Assembly (NCBI GenBank): GCA_040394635.1
Contig: JBEBRW010000011.1
Span: 49,625 to 113,624 of the forward strand
DNA length: 64,000 nt
Direction: 5' to 3'
Source of the DNA: UBA5239 sp040394635
Lineage (GTDB): Bacteria; Verrucomicrobiota; Lentisphaeria; Victivallales; Victivallaceae
Under the pieces are notes generated by a model. That model searched no databases and was not told where the DNA came from. It was given only the letters and a program-made list of their open reading frames with translations. The position numbers and the translations under genes were made by a program. Position 1 is the stretch's first letter, and every line of letters starts with the position of its first letter. Shown piece after piece: positions 43,242 to 52,101 of the stretch.

Positions 43242-43680
43242 CAATCTTATCTCCATAAGTTGCTTTTACATGAATGGCGATGCCGCCGCGGGGTCTGAAT
43301 TTGCCGACCACTTCCGCGCGGCGCGGCTTGCAGGCCGTCAGCACCGCGTCGAGAATCGTATTCACCACTTCCTCGTGAAACGAGTTATGATTGCGGAACG
43401 AGTACAAGTACAGTTTGAGCGATTTGCTCTCCACGCACTTCTTGTCCGGCACATAACGCAAGGTGATTTCGCCGAAATCTGGCTGGCCGGTCACCGGACA
43501 CAGCGACGTGAATTCGGGACAATCGAAGGTAATGACGTAATCGCGGCCGGCATAAAGGTTGTCAAAAGTCTCGAGTTTCGCTTTTTCCGGGCTCTCCGCA
43601 TAACTGGTATGCGAGGCTTTCAGGAGCGTAAGCGCGGAAAAACGCTGATTCTTGTCATTTTTTATCGTTTTTTTTGTCAT
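43234..43680 (-). CDS. queF: NADPH-dependent 7-cyano-7-deazaguanine reductase (preQ1 synthase)
   Basis: From ATG 43680 (AAGGAAAG upstream) the protein has 148 residues, the short unimodular QueF type. It reduces preQ0 to preQ1 in queuosine biosynthesis. FDCPEFTSLCPVTGQPDFGE includes the catalytic cysteine (Cys61) and aspartate (Asp68), and ESKSLKLYLYSFRNHNSFHE is the NADPH and substrate motif. The longer frame up to 43779 adds residues that do not belong to the family. argJ follows with an overlapping start. Confidence 0.94.
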   Translation of the reverse strand: MTKKTIKNDKNQRFSALTLLKASHTSYAESPEKAKLETFDNLYAGRDYVITFDCPEFTSLCPVTGQPDFGEITLRYVPDKKCVESKSLKLYLYSFRNHNSFHEEVVNTILDAVLTACKPRRAEVVGKFRPRGGIAIHVKATYGDKIDE

Positions 43681-43841
43681 CCGGGGCTTTCCTTGTGTTG
43701 AATTTATCGCAAATCCATATAATTTATCATTTGAAATGAAAAATGTAAGAGAAAGTTCTTGAAATTTTCCAATAAACAAAGTATATTCACGTTATTAATA
43801 TAAACCAAAGTTTAAATCGAATACAAAAAAAGGGCGGTTTA

Positions 43842-44276
43842 ATGAAATATTCTAAGTTATTTCTGGTAGGGGCAATCCTGTGTGCATTCATGGCAGTAAA
43901 CGCGGCGTCGATGTCGTCGGTGAACTCGGAAGACTTTTCGAGTAATCCGTTGGTGAAGCTGGGGCGCGGAGTTGCCAACGTGGCTTTCGGGCCGCTGGAA
44001 ATATTGATCCGTCCTTATGATGTCAATCACCAGCAGGGCGGAATCGCCGCTTTGACTTATGGTGTATTCAGCGGTATTTTTCACGTCATCGCCCGCGAAG
44101 TGATCGGCGTGGTCGAAATCGTCACCTTCCTTATTCCGCTGCCGGGCTGCTCCGACGATCCCTTTGACACGACCTCGTGGGGATACGGACCGATTCTCTA
44201 TCCGGAGTGGGTTATCGACACGGAGCACAACGCGTTTAACGTGTTCTATCCGAAAGATGCCATCGTCGCTCCGTAA
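43842..44276 (+). CDS. TIGR04073-like exosortase-associated protein
   Basis: A 144-residue exported protein: signal peptide 1-22 (ending NAA before SMSS), then LVKLGRGVANVAFGPLEILI (residues 37-56), which matches the conserved core of the TIGR04073 family, small proteins found mainly in PVC and related genomes with exosortase systems. A hydrophobic stretch (LTYGVFSGIFHVIAREVIGV) and a conserved tail with SWGYGPILYPEWV follow. The family function is unknown. No exosortase or PEP-CTERM protein is visible here. It is monocistronic, with a clear terminator. Confidence 0.65.
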   Translation: MKYSKLFLVGAILCAFMAVNAASMSSVNSEDFSSNPLVKLGRGVANVAFGPLEILIRPYDVNHQQGGIAALTYGVFSGIFHVIAREVIGVVEIVTFLIPLPGCSDDPFDTTSWGYGPILYPEWVIDTEHNAFNVFYPKDAIVAP

Positions 44277-44299
44277 TGCCGGAGTGTCGCAATTTTCTG

Positions 44300-44324
44300 C
44301 CCGCCTCAACCGGCGGGTTTTTTT
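44300..44324 (+). terminator. Intrinsic terminator
   Basis: CCCGCC pairs with GGCGGG around a six-base loop and seven T follow, ending the TIGR04073-like gene. Confidence 0.88.
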
Positions 44325-44358
44325 ATTTAATGAAATGACAGACTGGAGTTAGTGATTT

Positions 44359-45459
44359 ATGAGTTTTTCCTGCGGATTCGTTGGTTTGCCGAATGTCGGT
44401 AAGTCCACCCTTTTCAATGCTTTATGCAAAGGCGGCGCGGCTGCCGCCAATTTCCCATTCTGCACCATCGAGCCGAATACCGGCATCGTCCCGGTGCCTG
44501 ACCCGCGGCTGGATGTGCTGTCCAAACTGGAACACTCCGGACGCATCGTCCCGGCCACCCTTAAATTCATCGATATCGCCGGTCTGGTCAAAGGCGCCAG
44601 CGAGGGCCAGGGCCTCGGCAACCAGTTCCTCGGCCATATCCGCAACGTCGATGCCATCGCCCACGTGGTCCGGCTCTTTGACGACGGCGATGTGGTCCAT
44701 GTACAGGGCGACGTGGACCCCGTCCGCGACCTCGAAATCATCATCACCGAGCTGATGCTGGCCGACCTCGACATGCTCGAGCGCCGCCTCGACCGCTCCA
44801 AAAAACTGATGCGCAGCGGCGATCCCGAGCTGAAAGCCGAGTTCGACCTTGCCACGAAGTTGATCGCCGACCTCAGCGATGGCCGCCTCCCCGCTTACAA
44901 TCACGACGACCCGCGCGAATGCGAGATCGTCAAAACGCTCGGCCTGATCTGCACCATGCCCGCTTTTGTCTGCGCCAACGTCGATGAAAAAACCTTGAAG
45001 ACCTGGGGCCAGGAACCGAAGTCCAGGAGCCTGATCGAATACGCCGCTTCGCACAATCTGGAAGTCGTTCCCGTCTGCGCCAAGCTTGAAGAAGAGATCG
45101 GCCAGCTCGACGAGGAAGAAGCGAAAATGTTTCTCGAGGACCTCGGCCTGACCGAGACCGGCCTCTCCAAAGTCATCCGCACCGGCTACACGCTGCTCAA
45201 ATACGTGACCTTCTTCACCGCGGGCGAAATGGAATCCCGCGCGTGGACCGTTACCGCCGGTACCCCTGCCCCGCAGGCCGCCGGCAAGATTCACACCGAC
45301 CTGATGCGCGGCTTCATCCGTATGGAAGTCATCACGTACAACGATATGGTCGAGTTCGGCGGTTGGAGCAAGGCACAGGCTGCCGGCAAGCTCCGTATCG
45401 AAGGCAAGGAGTACGAAGTTAAGGACGGCGACGTCATCCACGTCCGATTCTCTGTATAA
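44359..45459 (+). CDS. ychF: Redox-regulated ATPase YchF (Obg-like)
   Basis: A 366-residue P-loop protein of the Obg family. GLPNVGKST (8-16) is the P-loop and DIAGLVKGASEGQGLGNQFL the switch II and G3 segment. The usual NKxD specificity motif is replaced by NVDEKT, the mark of YchF, which prefers ATP. A coiled-coil helical domain and a C-terminal TGS-like domain (EVITYNDMVEFGGWSKAQAAGK) complete it. It associates with ribosomes and takes part in stress responses. murJ starts 6 bases after its stop. Confidence 0.96.
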   Translation: MSFSCGFVGLPNVGKSTLFNALCKGGAAAANFPFCTIEPNTGIVPVPDPRLDVLSKLEHSGRIVPATLKFIDIAGLVKGASEGQGLGNQFLGHIRNVDAIAHVVRLFDDGDVVHVQGDVDPVRDLEIIITELMLADLDMLERRLDRSKKLMRSGDPELKAEFDLATKLIADLSDGRLPAYNHDDPRECEIVKTLGLICTMPAFVCANVDEKTLKTWGQEPKSRSLIEYAASHNLEVVPVCAKLEEEIGQLDEEEAKMFLEDLGLTETGLSKVIRTGYTLLKYVTFFTAGEMESRAWTVTAGTPAPQAAGKIHTDLMRGFIRMEVITYNDMVEFGGWSKAQAAGKLRIEGKEYEVKDGDVIHVRFSV

Positions 45460-45465
45460 GATAAC

Positions 45466-47040
45466 ATGAGTGAACAGCAACAGCACCGCAGCATTCTAAA
45501 GAGTTCGATGGGAGTGGTGATTGCCAATCTCCTGAGCCGGATTCTCGGCTTTGTCCGGATCATTCTGGAGGCTAACGTGCTGGGGGGCGGCGTGTACAAG
45601 GCCGCCTGGGTGCTCGCCTTCACCATCGCCAACATTTTCCGCCGTATCCTCGGCGAAGGCGCGCTGGCGCAGGCGCTGGTGCCGATGATGTCATCCACGC
45701 TGGAGAAATCCGGCCCGGAAGAATCCCGCAAACAGTTGAACGCTATCTTTTTCTGGCTGAGTTTGCTGCTGGCGGCGATCTCGGTCATCACGGCGTTGAC
45801 CTCCATTGTGGCAGGGCACTTCGTCAGCAGCGAACACGCGATTCTCGCCTGCCGGTTGATTCCGCTGCTCTCGCCGTATATTTTCCTGATGTGTCTGGTG
45901 GGGATTTTCGGCTCGATCCTGAATACCTTCCGGGTATATTTCCTGCCGGCGCTGGGGGCGCTGTTCCTGAATATTTTCATGATCGCCGTTATGCTGATCG
46001 TGCCGTATGTGACCGGCGACGGGGTGACGGTGCTGAAATGGTTTTCGTACGCGGTGCTGGTCTCCGGCATCGTGGAATTCATCATGATGCTGATGCTGAT
46101 GAAATGGAAAAAGATCCTGCCGGATTTTCACTGGCTGGATATCCGCAACTATCAGGTGATCAGGGAACTGTGGCGACTGGCCCTGCCCGGCGTTATCGGC
46201 GCTTCCGCATATCAGGTCAGCGTGGTGGTGGACCGTTTCCTGGCGTCATACCTCGGCGCGCAGGCGGTTTCCGCGCTTGAGTACAGCGAACGGCTGGTAT
46301 ATTTCCCGGTCGGGGTGTTCGCTGTTTCCGTGAGCGGGGTGCTGCTGACCGAAATGTCGCGGGCGGTGGGACGCGGCGACATGGAAGGCATGCTGGCGCA
46401 GCTGCGTCTGGGGCTGCGGCACATCTACTTTCTGGCGATTCCGACGGCGGCCTTCATGATCATTTTCCGCACCGAAATTCTGGAGCGGCTGCTATTGCAC
46501 GGGCGTTTCACTGCCAGCGACTTAAATGAAACCGCGTATGCCATGTTCTTCTATTCGTTCGGCATTCCGCTGTTCTGCTCGTTCAAGGTCATCGTCAACA
46601 CCTTTTATTCGCGCAAGGATATGAAAACACCGGTCATGGTCAGCATCTGCGTGATCATCCTGAACATCGTCCTGAACCTGATTCTGATGCAGTACATGCG
46701 TCAGGGCGGTATCGCGCTGGCGACCGTGATCTCGTCGTTTGCCAACAACTTCGTCCTGCTGCTGATCCTGCGCCGCAAGCTCGGCCACTCGCTGCAGATG
46801 AAACCGGTCTATGTCAGCATGATCCGGATCACGCTCGTTGCCGTGGCGGCGGGGGTGGGCGGTCACCTGCTGTATCCATTTATGACCCGCTTTACGGTTC
46901 TCGGCGGAATTGTGCCGCTGATTGGCGCGATTGTTCTTTTCGGCGTTTTCTATCTGGGGCTGGCGTTTGCCTGCCGTTGCACGGAACTGACCGAATTACT
47001 GGGAACCGTTTCGAGGAGATTCCATAAATCCAAACCGTGA
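45466..47040 (+). CDS. murJ: Lipid II flippase MurJ
   Basis: A 524-residue polytopic protein of the MOP superfamily with about 14 hydrophobic helices. The N-terminus SSMGVVIANLLSRILGFVRIIL and NIFRRILGEGALAQALVPMM are characteristic of MurJ (MviN), including the arginines that line the central cavity. It moves lipid II across the inner membrane for peptidoglycan synthesis, which implies a walled cell. It follows ychF at 6 bases. The weakly spaced gap to thiE (convergent) holds no strong terminator that I could see. Confidence 0.94.
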   Translation: MSEQQQHRSILKSSMGVVIANLLSRILGFVRIILEANVLGGGVYKAAWVLAFTIANIFRRILGEGALAQALVPMMSSTLEKSGPEESRKQLNAIFFWLSLLLAAISVITALTSIVAGHFVSSEHAILACRLIPLLSPYIFLMCLVGIFGSILNTFRVYFLPALGALFLNIFMIAVMLIVPYVTGDGVTVLKWFSYAVLVSGIVEFIMMLMLMKWKKILPDFHWLDIRNYQVIRELWRLALPGVIGASAYQVSVVVDRFLASYLGAQAVSALEYSERLVYFPVGVFAVSVSGVLLTEMSRAVGRGDMEGMLAQLRLGLRHIYFLAIPTAAFMIIFRTEILERLLLHGRFTASDLNETAYAMFFYSFGIPLFCSFKVIVNTFYSRKDMKTPVMVSICVIILNIVLNLILMQYMRQGGIALATVISSFANNFVLLLILRRKLGHSLQMKPVYVSMIRITLVAVAAGVGGHLLYPFMTRFTVLGGIVPLIGAIVLFGVFYLGLAFACRCTELTELLGTVSRRFHKSKP

Positions 47041-47066
47041 ACCCTGATTTCAGTCGGATAAAGTGA

Positions 47067-47726
47067 TTATTTTTTGAAGAGGGAGCGTAGCGATTCGGTT
47101 TGCGTCCGGATGTCGTCCGCCTGGGTGATTTCCGTGACCATGGCGATGCGTTTGGCGCCCGCCGCCACCAGCTCAGGGATATGCTTCGCCTTGATTCCGC
47201 CCATGATGCTGAACGGTATATTCAAGGTCGGTGCGATCTGTTTAAGCATGTCTATCCCCACCGGGCCGCAGTTCACAGCCTTGGTGCCGGTGGCGAAAAT
47301 CGGGCCGATGTTGATGTACCCCGCCCCTTCCCGGACGGCCTGCGCGGCCTCGGCCGGGTTGTGGGTGGAGACGCCGATCAGCAGTTCGGGCGCAATCCGT
47401 TTCGCGGCGGAGAGCGGCAGGTCCTCCTGCCCCAGGTGCACGCCGTCGGCATTCACCGCCAGCGCGATATCCACGTAATCATTGATAATCAGCAGCATAT
47501 TATGCGCTTCGGTGATCTCGCGGTAGGTACACGCCAGTTCGTAATAAGCCCGTTTGTCGAGGTTTTTTTCGCGCAGCTGGACCAGCGTAGCGCCGCCGCC
47601 GGCGATTTCGCGCAGGACCTCGACCGGGTGGCGGCCGTTGCAGAATTCCGAACTTACGACGGGGTAAAGATCCACCGCGTCGAAGGCGGCGATACGTTGG
47701 GCTAAGCTGTTAAACGGTGATTTCAT
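47067..47726 (-). CDS. thiE: Thiamine phosphate synthase
   Basis: From ATG 47726, overlapping the previous stop as ATGA, the protein has 219 residues; the longer frame to 48071 is antisense noise. ThiE is a TIM barrel that joins HMP-pyrophosphate and thiazole phosphate. VQLREKNLDKR, LLIINDYVDIALAVNADGVHLGQEDLP and the glycine-rich INIGPIFATGTK pyrophosphate site are all present. No other thiamine gene or TPP riboswitch is nearby. It is the last gene of the minus-strand run from dxs. Confidence 0.93.
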   Translation of the reverse strand: MKSPFNSLAQRIAAFDAVDLYPVVSSEFCNGRHPVEVLREIAGGGATLVQLREKNLDKRAYYELACTYREITEAHNMLLIINDYVDIALAVNADGVHLGQEDLPLSAAKRIAPELLIGVSTHNPAEAAQAVREGAGYINIGPIFATGTKAVNCGPVGIDMLKQIAPTLNIPFSIMGGIKAKHIPELVAAGAKRIAMVTEITQADDIRTQTESLRSLFKK

Positions 47727-48094
47727 GCTTTCACTTTCTGGGTAAATTGGGGACAGTCGTCCATGGATTCGGTCGGGCGGTTGTGCAACCCGCAACGGGT
47801 GATGAAGGGATGATTGATGAAGTGAGCGCAATCCTTGCAGAAATGCTTTTCGTCCTCGCTCACTTCGATGACCGGTTTGGCCTCGCCCTCGGTCTGCAGC
47901 AGCGCCTTCAATGAATCCATGGCGGCGGTATTGGCCGCGGCTTTGGGCTCGGCTTCGATATCGCCGAGCTTGCCGCCGCAAATGGCGCAGGCCAGGATTT
48001 TGCCGACAGCGGTCCAGCCGTCCATCAGGTTTTTCTCCTTGATCACGGTGTCCTGGCTGCAATGCGGACATTTCATCCGTTCGCCGACTCTCAT
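47723..48094 (-). CDS. Hypothetical cysteine-rich (zinc ribbon-like) protein
   Basis: ATG 48094 has AAGGAG 9 bases upstream; the protein has 123 residues. MKCPHC, LACAICGG and, after an acidic linker, HFCKDCAHF and TRCGLHNRP give at least three CxxC or Cys/His pairs, so one or two zinc sites are likely. The family is not recognised. The gene lies 13 bases after the RdgC-like gene and overlaps thiE, so it is co-transcribed with both. Confidence 0.65.
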   Translation of the reverse strand: MRVGERMKCPHCSQDTVIKEKNLMDGWTAVGKILACAICGGKLGDIEAEPKAAANTAAMDSLKALLQTEGEAKPVIEVSEDEKHFCKDCAHFINHPFITRCGLHNRPTESMDDCPQFTQKVKA

Positions 48095-48107
48095 GGCCAC
48101 AGTCTCC

Positions 48108-49202
48108 TTATCTGGAATCGCGTTCCTGGACCCAGCGTTGAATTTTCTTCTCGGTTTCATCCCAATCGGACGCGGTCACGGTCTTGACGAATTTGGCGAA
48201 ATATTCGCCGATGACCGTATGGAAAATGTGCAGATTGGTGACGCGCTCGGCAAAGCGGCTGTCGCGGTCCATTTCTTCGCCTTCCGGCAGCGAGAGGCCG
48301 CTGAAGTTGAAATGGTCGGCATCAAAACTGCCGCCCCAGACATCCTCGCCGCGAACCAGCATGAATTTGGCTTTCTTGAGCTTCTTGCCGACGTTCAAGG
48401 CGGCCTTGGCCTCGGCGGCACGGAGCGGGCTGTCGCCCTTCTTCAGCGTGGTTTCGGCGGCGCCGCGGGCCTCGGCGGCAAAGGCAAAGGTCAGCGGGCC
48501 CTCGATGGCAAAGGCGAATTCGCCGAACTGCTCGACATTGATCACGCCTTCCTCGCATTCGCTGTAGTACCAGAGCCAGGTCAGGAAGTCGCGGCCGGGA
48601 GTGGTTTCGCCGTCGCCTTTTTCGGAGAACATCACCACCGGGATCGACACTTCGGTGGTCTGGAAACGGTTTTCCAGATACCATTCGGGCGTGACCTGAA
48701 CCGGCTCGATGTTGGTGGTTTTATAAAATTGAGCGATGAAATTATCGATCTGCGCCGTCGAAGCGGTGCCCAGATAGAGTACTTTTGAGGCCATGTCGAC
48801 AACCATCGGAGTGCCGCTGATGGTCGGCACCATTTTCATCAGATTCTTTTCGGTGGCTTCTTCCTTGATCTGTTTTTTCTGCTTGCTCGGCACCGTGGTG
48901 GTGTCGTTTGCCTGCATATAAACGAGCTCCTCGCGGCGGCAGATGGCGTTCAGCAGCGTCGACGGGATCTTGCGCTCGGCCTTGCGCAGGTTCAGATAGA
49001 GATGGCCGCCGCACAGCGCGGTGACTTCGTCGATGGTGGTTTCCAGCAGGTGGCGACCGCTGACCCAGCCGATCTGCGGGTCTTCCTTGACCGAATCAAT
49101 GCTGCCGGCGGCCATGCCGGTAAAAAGATCCAGATAATCCTCCGGCAATTCTTCGCGCAGGTTAAAAACGGTTACGGCAAATGTTCCATGTTCAAAAGGC
49201 AT
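48108..49202 (-). CDS. rdgC: RdgC-like recombination-associated protein
   Basis: The 364-residue protein has the order of elements of RdgC, a ring-shaped DNA-binding protein that limits RecA: an N-terminal GWVSGR segment, then YLNLRKAERKIPSTLLNAIC, a basic SKQKKQIKEEATEKNLMKM helix, and MVVDMASKVLYLGTASTAQI, which match in position the conserved blocks of proteobacterial RdgC. Overall identity looks low and the C-terminal half is divergent and charged, so the assignment to this family is by pattern only. Followed by a cysteine-rich protein gene. Confidence 0.6.
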   Translation of the reverse strand: MPFEHGTFAVTVFNLREELPEDYLDLFTGMAAGSIDSVKEDPQIGWVSGRHLLETTIDEVTALCGGHLYLNLRKAERKIPSTLLNAICRREELVYMQANDTTTVPSKQKKQIKEEATEKNLMKMVPTISGTPMVVDMASKVLYLGTASTAQIDNFIAQFYKTTNIEPVQVTPEWYLENRFQTTEVSIPVVMFSEKGDGETTPGRDFLTWLWYYSECEEGVINVEQFGEFAFAIEGPLTFAFAAEARGAAETTLKKGDSPLRAAEAKAALNVGKKLKKAKFMLVRGEDVWGGSFDADHFNFSGLSLPEGEEMDRDSRFAERVTNLHIFHTVIGEYFAKFVKTVTASDWDETEKKIQRWVQERDSR

Positions 49203-49218
49203 ATTCTGTTAACTCCTG

Positions 49219-49533
49219 TTATTTTTTCTTTTCAATTTCCTGGATCTGGCGGTTGATTTCCTCGGCTTTGAGGATCAGTACCCGCATTTCGCGCTTGCTG
49301 TCCACCCGCAGCGCCAGGTCGCGGTGAAGAGCGATAATCTGGTTGTGGATTTTCTGCAAATCGGCATCGTTTTTGATAATCTCGGTGCGCAGTTCGATCA
49401 TCTCTTTATCGAGGTCGGCGGCCTGCTGTTTCAGGCTTTCCAGTTTCAATATTTTGGCATCGGGGGCATTGGCCTGTCCCATCGAGACAAGCGTAACCGC
49501 ACAGAAACAACCGATCATCAGCATTTTTTTCAT
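49219..49533 (-). CDS. Small secreted coiled-coil protein
   Basis: 104 residues: signal peptide (1-22, ending QANA), then one long charged helix (residues 27-104) with heptads such as LESLKQQAADLDKEMIELRT, predicted to form a coiled coil. It resembles periplasmic chaperone-like or YbgF-like trimeric segments in general character only. The ATG overlaps the dxs stop as ATGA, so it is translated with dxs. No family recognised. Confidence 0.65.
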   Translation of the reverse strand: MKKMLMIGCFCAVTLVSMGQANAPDAKILKLESLKQQAADLDKEMIELRTEIIKNDADLQKIHNQIIALHRDLALRVDSKREMRVLILKAEEINRQIQEIEKKK

Positions 49534-51389
49534 GATGATACTCCTTTGATATTTTTTATTTTATCTACAATATTTTCTACAGTGAAACCATATTTTTCAC
49601 GTAATTTCTCCGGCGAACCGTGCTCGAGCTTGCTGTCGCCCCAGCCATAGTGGCACACTTCGCGGTGCGGTGAAGCGATCAGCACCTCGTCGCATTGAGC
49701 GGCCAGCCCGCCGCCGGTCTGCCCGTCCTCAAGCGTAATCAACGGCATGGCGGCGGCGTGGGCACGCAGGAGCTCGGCGTCAAACGGCTTCAGGAACCGG
49801 GTATTGACCACGGTGGCGTGGATTCCGGCTTCCGCCAGTTTATCGGCGGCGCGGCAGGCGGTTTCCAGCTCGCGGCCCCAGGCCCAGATCGCCACGTCCC
49901 TGCCCTCGCGAACCACCTGTGCCCTGCCCGGTTCCGGCGGTGCGGAGAGATCGGCTCCGAACGGTTCGGCGCTGCCGCGCGGGTAACGGATCGCCACCGG
50001 CGAAGCCAGCTGATAAGCGAGCACAAACATCGCTTTCAATTCATTTTTATCCGCCGGCGCCATGATCGTCAGGTCCGGCATGGTCCGCATGAATCCGAGG
50101 TCGTGAATACCGTGGTGCGTACAGCCGTCCTCGACCACTCCGGCGCGATCGACGGCGAAAATCACCGGCAGCTTCTGCAGGCAAACGTCATGGAACAAAC
50201 AATCCAGCGCCCGCTGCATAAACGTGGCGTAAACCGCGTAAACCGGGCGCATGCCGCCAGCCGCCAGCCCCGCGGCAAACACCGCGGCGTGCTCCTCGGC
50301 AATGCCGACGTCGTAAAACCGCTTCGGAAACCGCCGGCTGAACTCCCTCAACCCGGTTCCGTAAGCCATCCCGGCGGTAATGGCGACGACCTCGGGGTGC
50401 GCCGTCGCCAGCTCGGCCATCGTATCGCCGAACGCCTGGGAAAAAGTCGTTTTGCCGCCCGACGCGCTCTCGCCGGTGAGCGGGTCAAACGCCGTCACGC
50501 CGTGGAACTTCTCCGGCGAGCTCTCCGCAGGCTGGTAGCCGCGCCCCTTGCCGGTCATCACGTGAATGAGCACCGGGCGCGAACTGTTTTTGGCGGCGTC
50601 GAAGGTGCGGATCATCAGCTCGATATCGTGCCCATCGATCGGGCCGAGGTAACGGAAGCCCATGGTTTCAAAAATGCTTCCCGGCAGGATCAGGTTCTTG
50701 ACCCAGCGGAACATTTTCGAAAGGAAGCGGTGAATGGATTTGCCGCGCCGCAGCCGGAAAATCCAGTTGCGGATCGACGAACGCAGCTTGATGTAGCCAT
50801 GCGCGGAAATCAAACGGTTAAAGTGGCGCGCCATGGCGCCGACATTGGTGGCGATCGACATTTTGTTGTCGTTCAAAATCACAATCAGCCCGCGGCAACT
50901 GCTGCTGGCGTTGTTCAACCCCTCCAGTGAAATGCCGCAGTTAAAGGCGCCGTCGCCCACAATCGCCACCACCTGTTCGCCGCGCCCGAGCTTGTCGGCG
51001 GCGGCTTTCATGCCGGTGGCGGCGGAAATGGCGGTTCCGGCGTGGCCGGCGATGAAGCAGTCGTACTCGGAATCCTGCGGGGTGGGAAACCCGGAGCAGC
51101 CCTCGAACTGGCGGAGCGTCTCGAACTCGCTGCGCCGTCCGGTGATCAGCTTATGGGTATAGGTCTGGTGCCCCACGTCCCAGATCAGCTTATCTGCAGG
51201 GGTGTTGAAGGCGCAGTGCAGCGCCAGTGTCAGCTCCACCGTGCCCAGGTTCGGGGCCAGGTGTCCGCCGTTCTTCGACACCGTCGCGATCAGGCGGCGG
51301 CGTATTTCACCGGCGAGCTGTATCCGTTCATCCTTGCTTAACTTCCGGACGTCTTCCGGAGAGTTTATGCGGTTCAGTATGCTATCCAT
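49530..51389 (-). CDS. dxs: 1-deoxy-D-xylulose-5-phosphate synthase
   Basis: A 619-residue thiamin-diphosphate enzyme that condenses pyruvate and glyceraldehyde 3-phosphate at the start of the MEP isoprenoid pathway. HLAPNLGTVELTLALH, WDVGHQTYTHKLITGR, the ThDP motif GDGAFNCGISLEGLNN (Gly-Asp-Gly...Asn-Asn), YLGPIDGHD and GIAEEHAAVFAAGLA are all in the expected order. GAFNCGISLEG replaces the common GALTGGMAFE wording, a small divergence. It is the first gene of a minus-strand run that ends with thiE; both enzymes work with thiamin, ThiE making the precursor of the Dxs cofactor. Confidence 0.95.
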   Translation of the reverse strand: MDSILNRINSPEDVRKLSKDERIQLAGEIRRRLIATVSKNGGHLAPNLGTVELTLALHCAFNTPADKLIWDVGHQTYTHKLITGRRSEFETLRQFEGCSGFPTPQDSEYDCFIAGHAGTAISAATGMKAAADKLGRGEQVVAIVGDGAFNCGISLEGLNNASSSCRGLIVILNDNKMSIATNVGAMARHFNRLISAHGYIKLRSSIRNWIFRLRRGKSIHRFLSKMFRWVKNLILPGSIFETMGFRYLGPIDGHDIELMIRTFDAAKNSSRPVLIHVMTGKGRGYQPAESSPEKFHGVTAFDPLTGESASGGKTTFSQAFGDTMAELATAHPEVVAITAGMAYGTGLREFSRRFPKRFYDVGIAEEHAAVFAAGLAAGGMRPVYAVYATFMQRALDCLFHDVCLQKLPVIFAVDRAGVVEDGCTHHGIHDLGFMRTMPDLTIMAPADKNELKAMFVLAYQLASPVAIRYPRGSAEPFGADLSAPPEPGRAQVVREGRDVAIWAWGRELETACRAADKLAEAGIHATVVNTRFLKPFDAELLRAHAAAMPLITLEDGQTGGGLAAQCDEVLIASPHREVCHYGWGDSKLEHGSPEKLREKYGFTVENIVDKIKNIKGVSS

Positions 51390-51539
51390 ATCAGGCTTAT
51401 TTCCTCAAAAGTGTCAAAGGACAATATAGCCTGCGAAGTAATTTTTGTCAAAATTATGAAGAAAAAATAGTGGCAATATTGATTTTTCACCCAAATGAGG
51501 TTAAGTTTAAGCACGTTACAAATTAAGGGGAATATTTAT

Positions 51540-52091
51540 ATGAAGAAAATTCATTTGCTGATACTGGTCGCGGCGGGAATTCTGGCCGGCGGCTGCTTTT
51601 TTACTCCTTCGCAACCGGTCTCGTATTATGAGCTGAATCTGCCGGCGCCGCTCTCCACGCCCGGCGTCCAGATTGCCTTCAACGATTTCGAAAACATCTC
51701 CGGGGCCGGGCTGAGAATGCGCTACCGCTCCAACGGCAACCAGCAGGTCATCGACAACCTGAACCGCTGGGGCAGCTCCCCCGAAAACATGCTCCGGCTC
51801 TACCTCATGGGCGCCATGACCGACAGTACCGACACGGTCAAACCCATGAAGCACCTGACCGTCAACGGGCGGCTGGAGATCTTTGAGATCGACCTGGACA
51901 ACAAGGAAGCGATCATGCAGTTTTCGTACAGCATTCAGGAGAAAGCGGGCGAATCAGCCGGCTCATCCCGGGTGGTCCGGAGCCTGATCAAGTTCACCGA
52001 CGGCACCCCCATGGGATTCGCCCGGGCCTTTTCCGAGGCGGCAAACGACCTGGCCAAAGCCATTCGCAACGACATCAAAAACCACTATTGA
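51540..52091 (+). CDS. ABC-transport auxiliary lipoprotein of a lipid-transport (Mla/Pqi-like) locus
   Basis: From ATG 51540 (AAGGGG upstream) the protein has 183 residues. The signal peptide ends with the lipobox LAGGC (about residues 16-20), followed by FFTPSQPVSYYELNLP, the typical start of PqiC/YmbA-like auxiliary lipoproteins (PF03886 group). These sit in the outer membrane and couple to an MCE ring. The next genes code for MlaE- and MCE-type proteins, which supports the assignment strongly. The C-terminal helix SEAANDLAKAIRNDIKNHY is also family-typical. Confidence 0.8.
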   Translation: MKKIHLLILVAAGILAGGCFFTPSQPVSYYELNLPAPLSTPGVQIAFNDFENISGAGLRMRYRSNGNQQVIDNLNRWGSSPENMLRLYLMGAMTDSTDTVKPMKHLTVNGRLEIFEIDLDNKEAIMQFSYSIQEKAGESAGSSRVVRSLIKFTDGTPMGFARAFSEAANDLAKAIRNDIKNHY

Positions 52092-52101
52092 TTGAGAGTT
52101 T

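Noticed and set aside
47726..48071. Long N-terminal extension of ThiE
   Set aside because: The added residues are antisense-like and arginine-rich; the ATG at 47726 overlaps the preceding stop and begins the normal family sequence.
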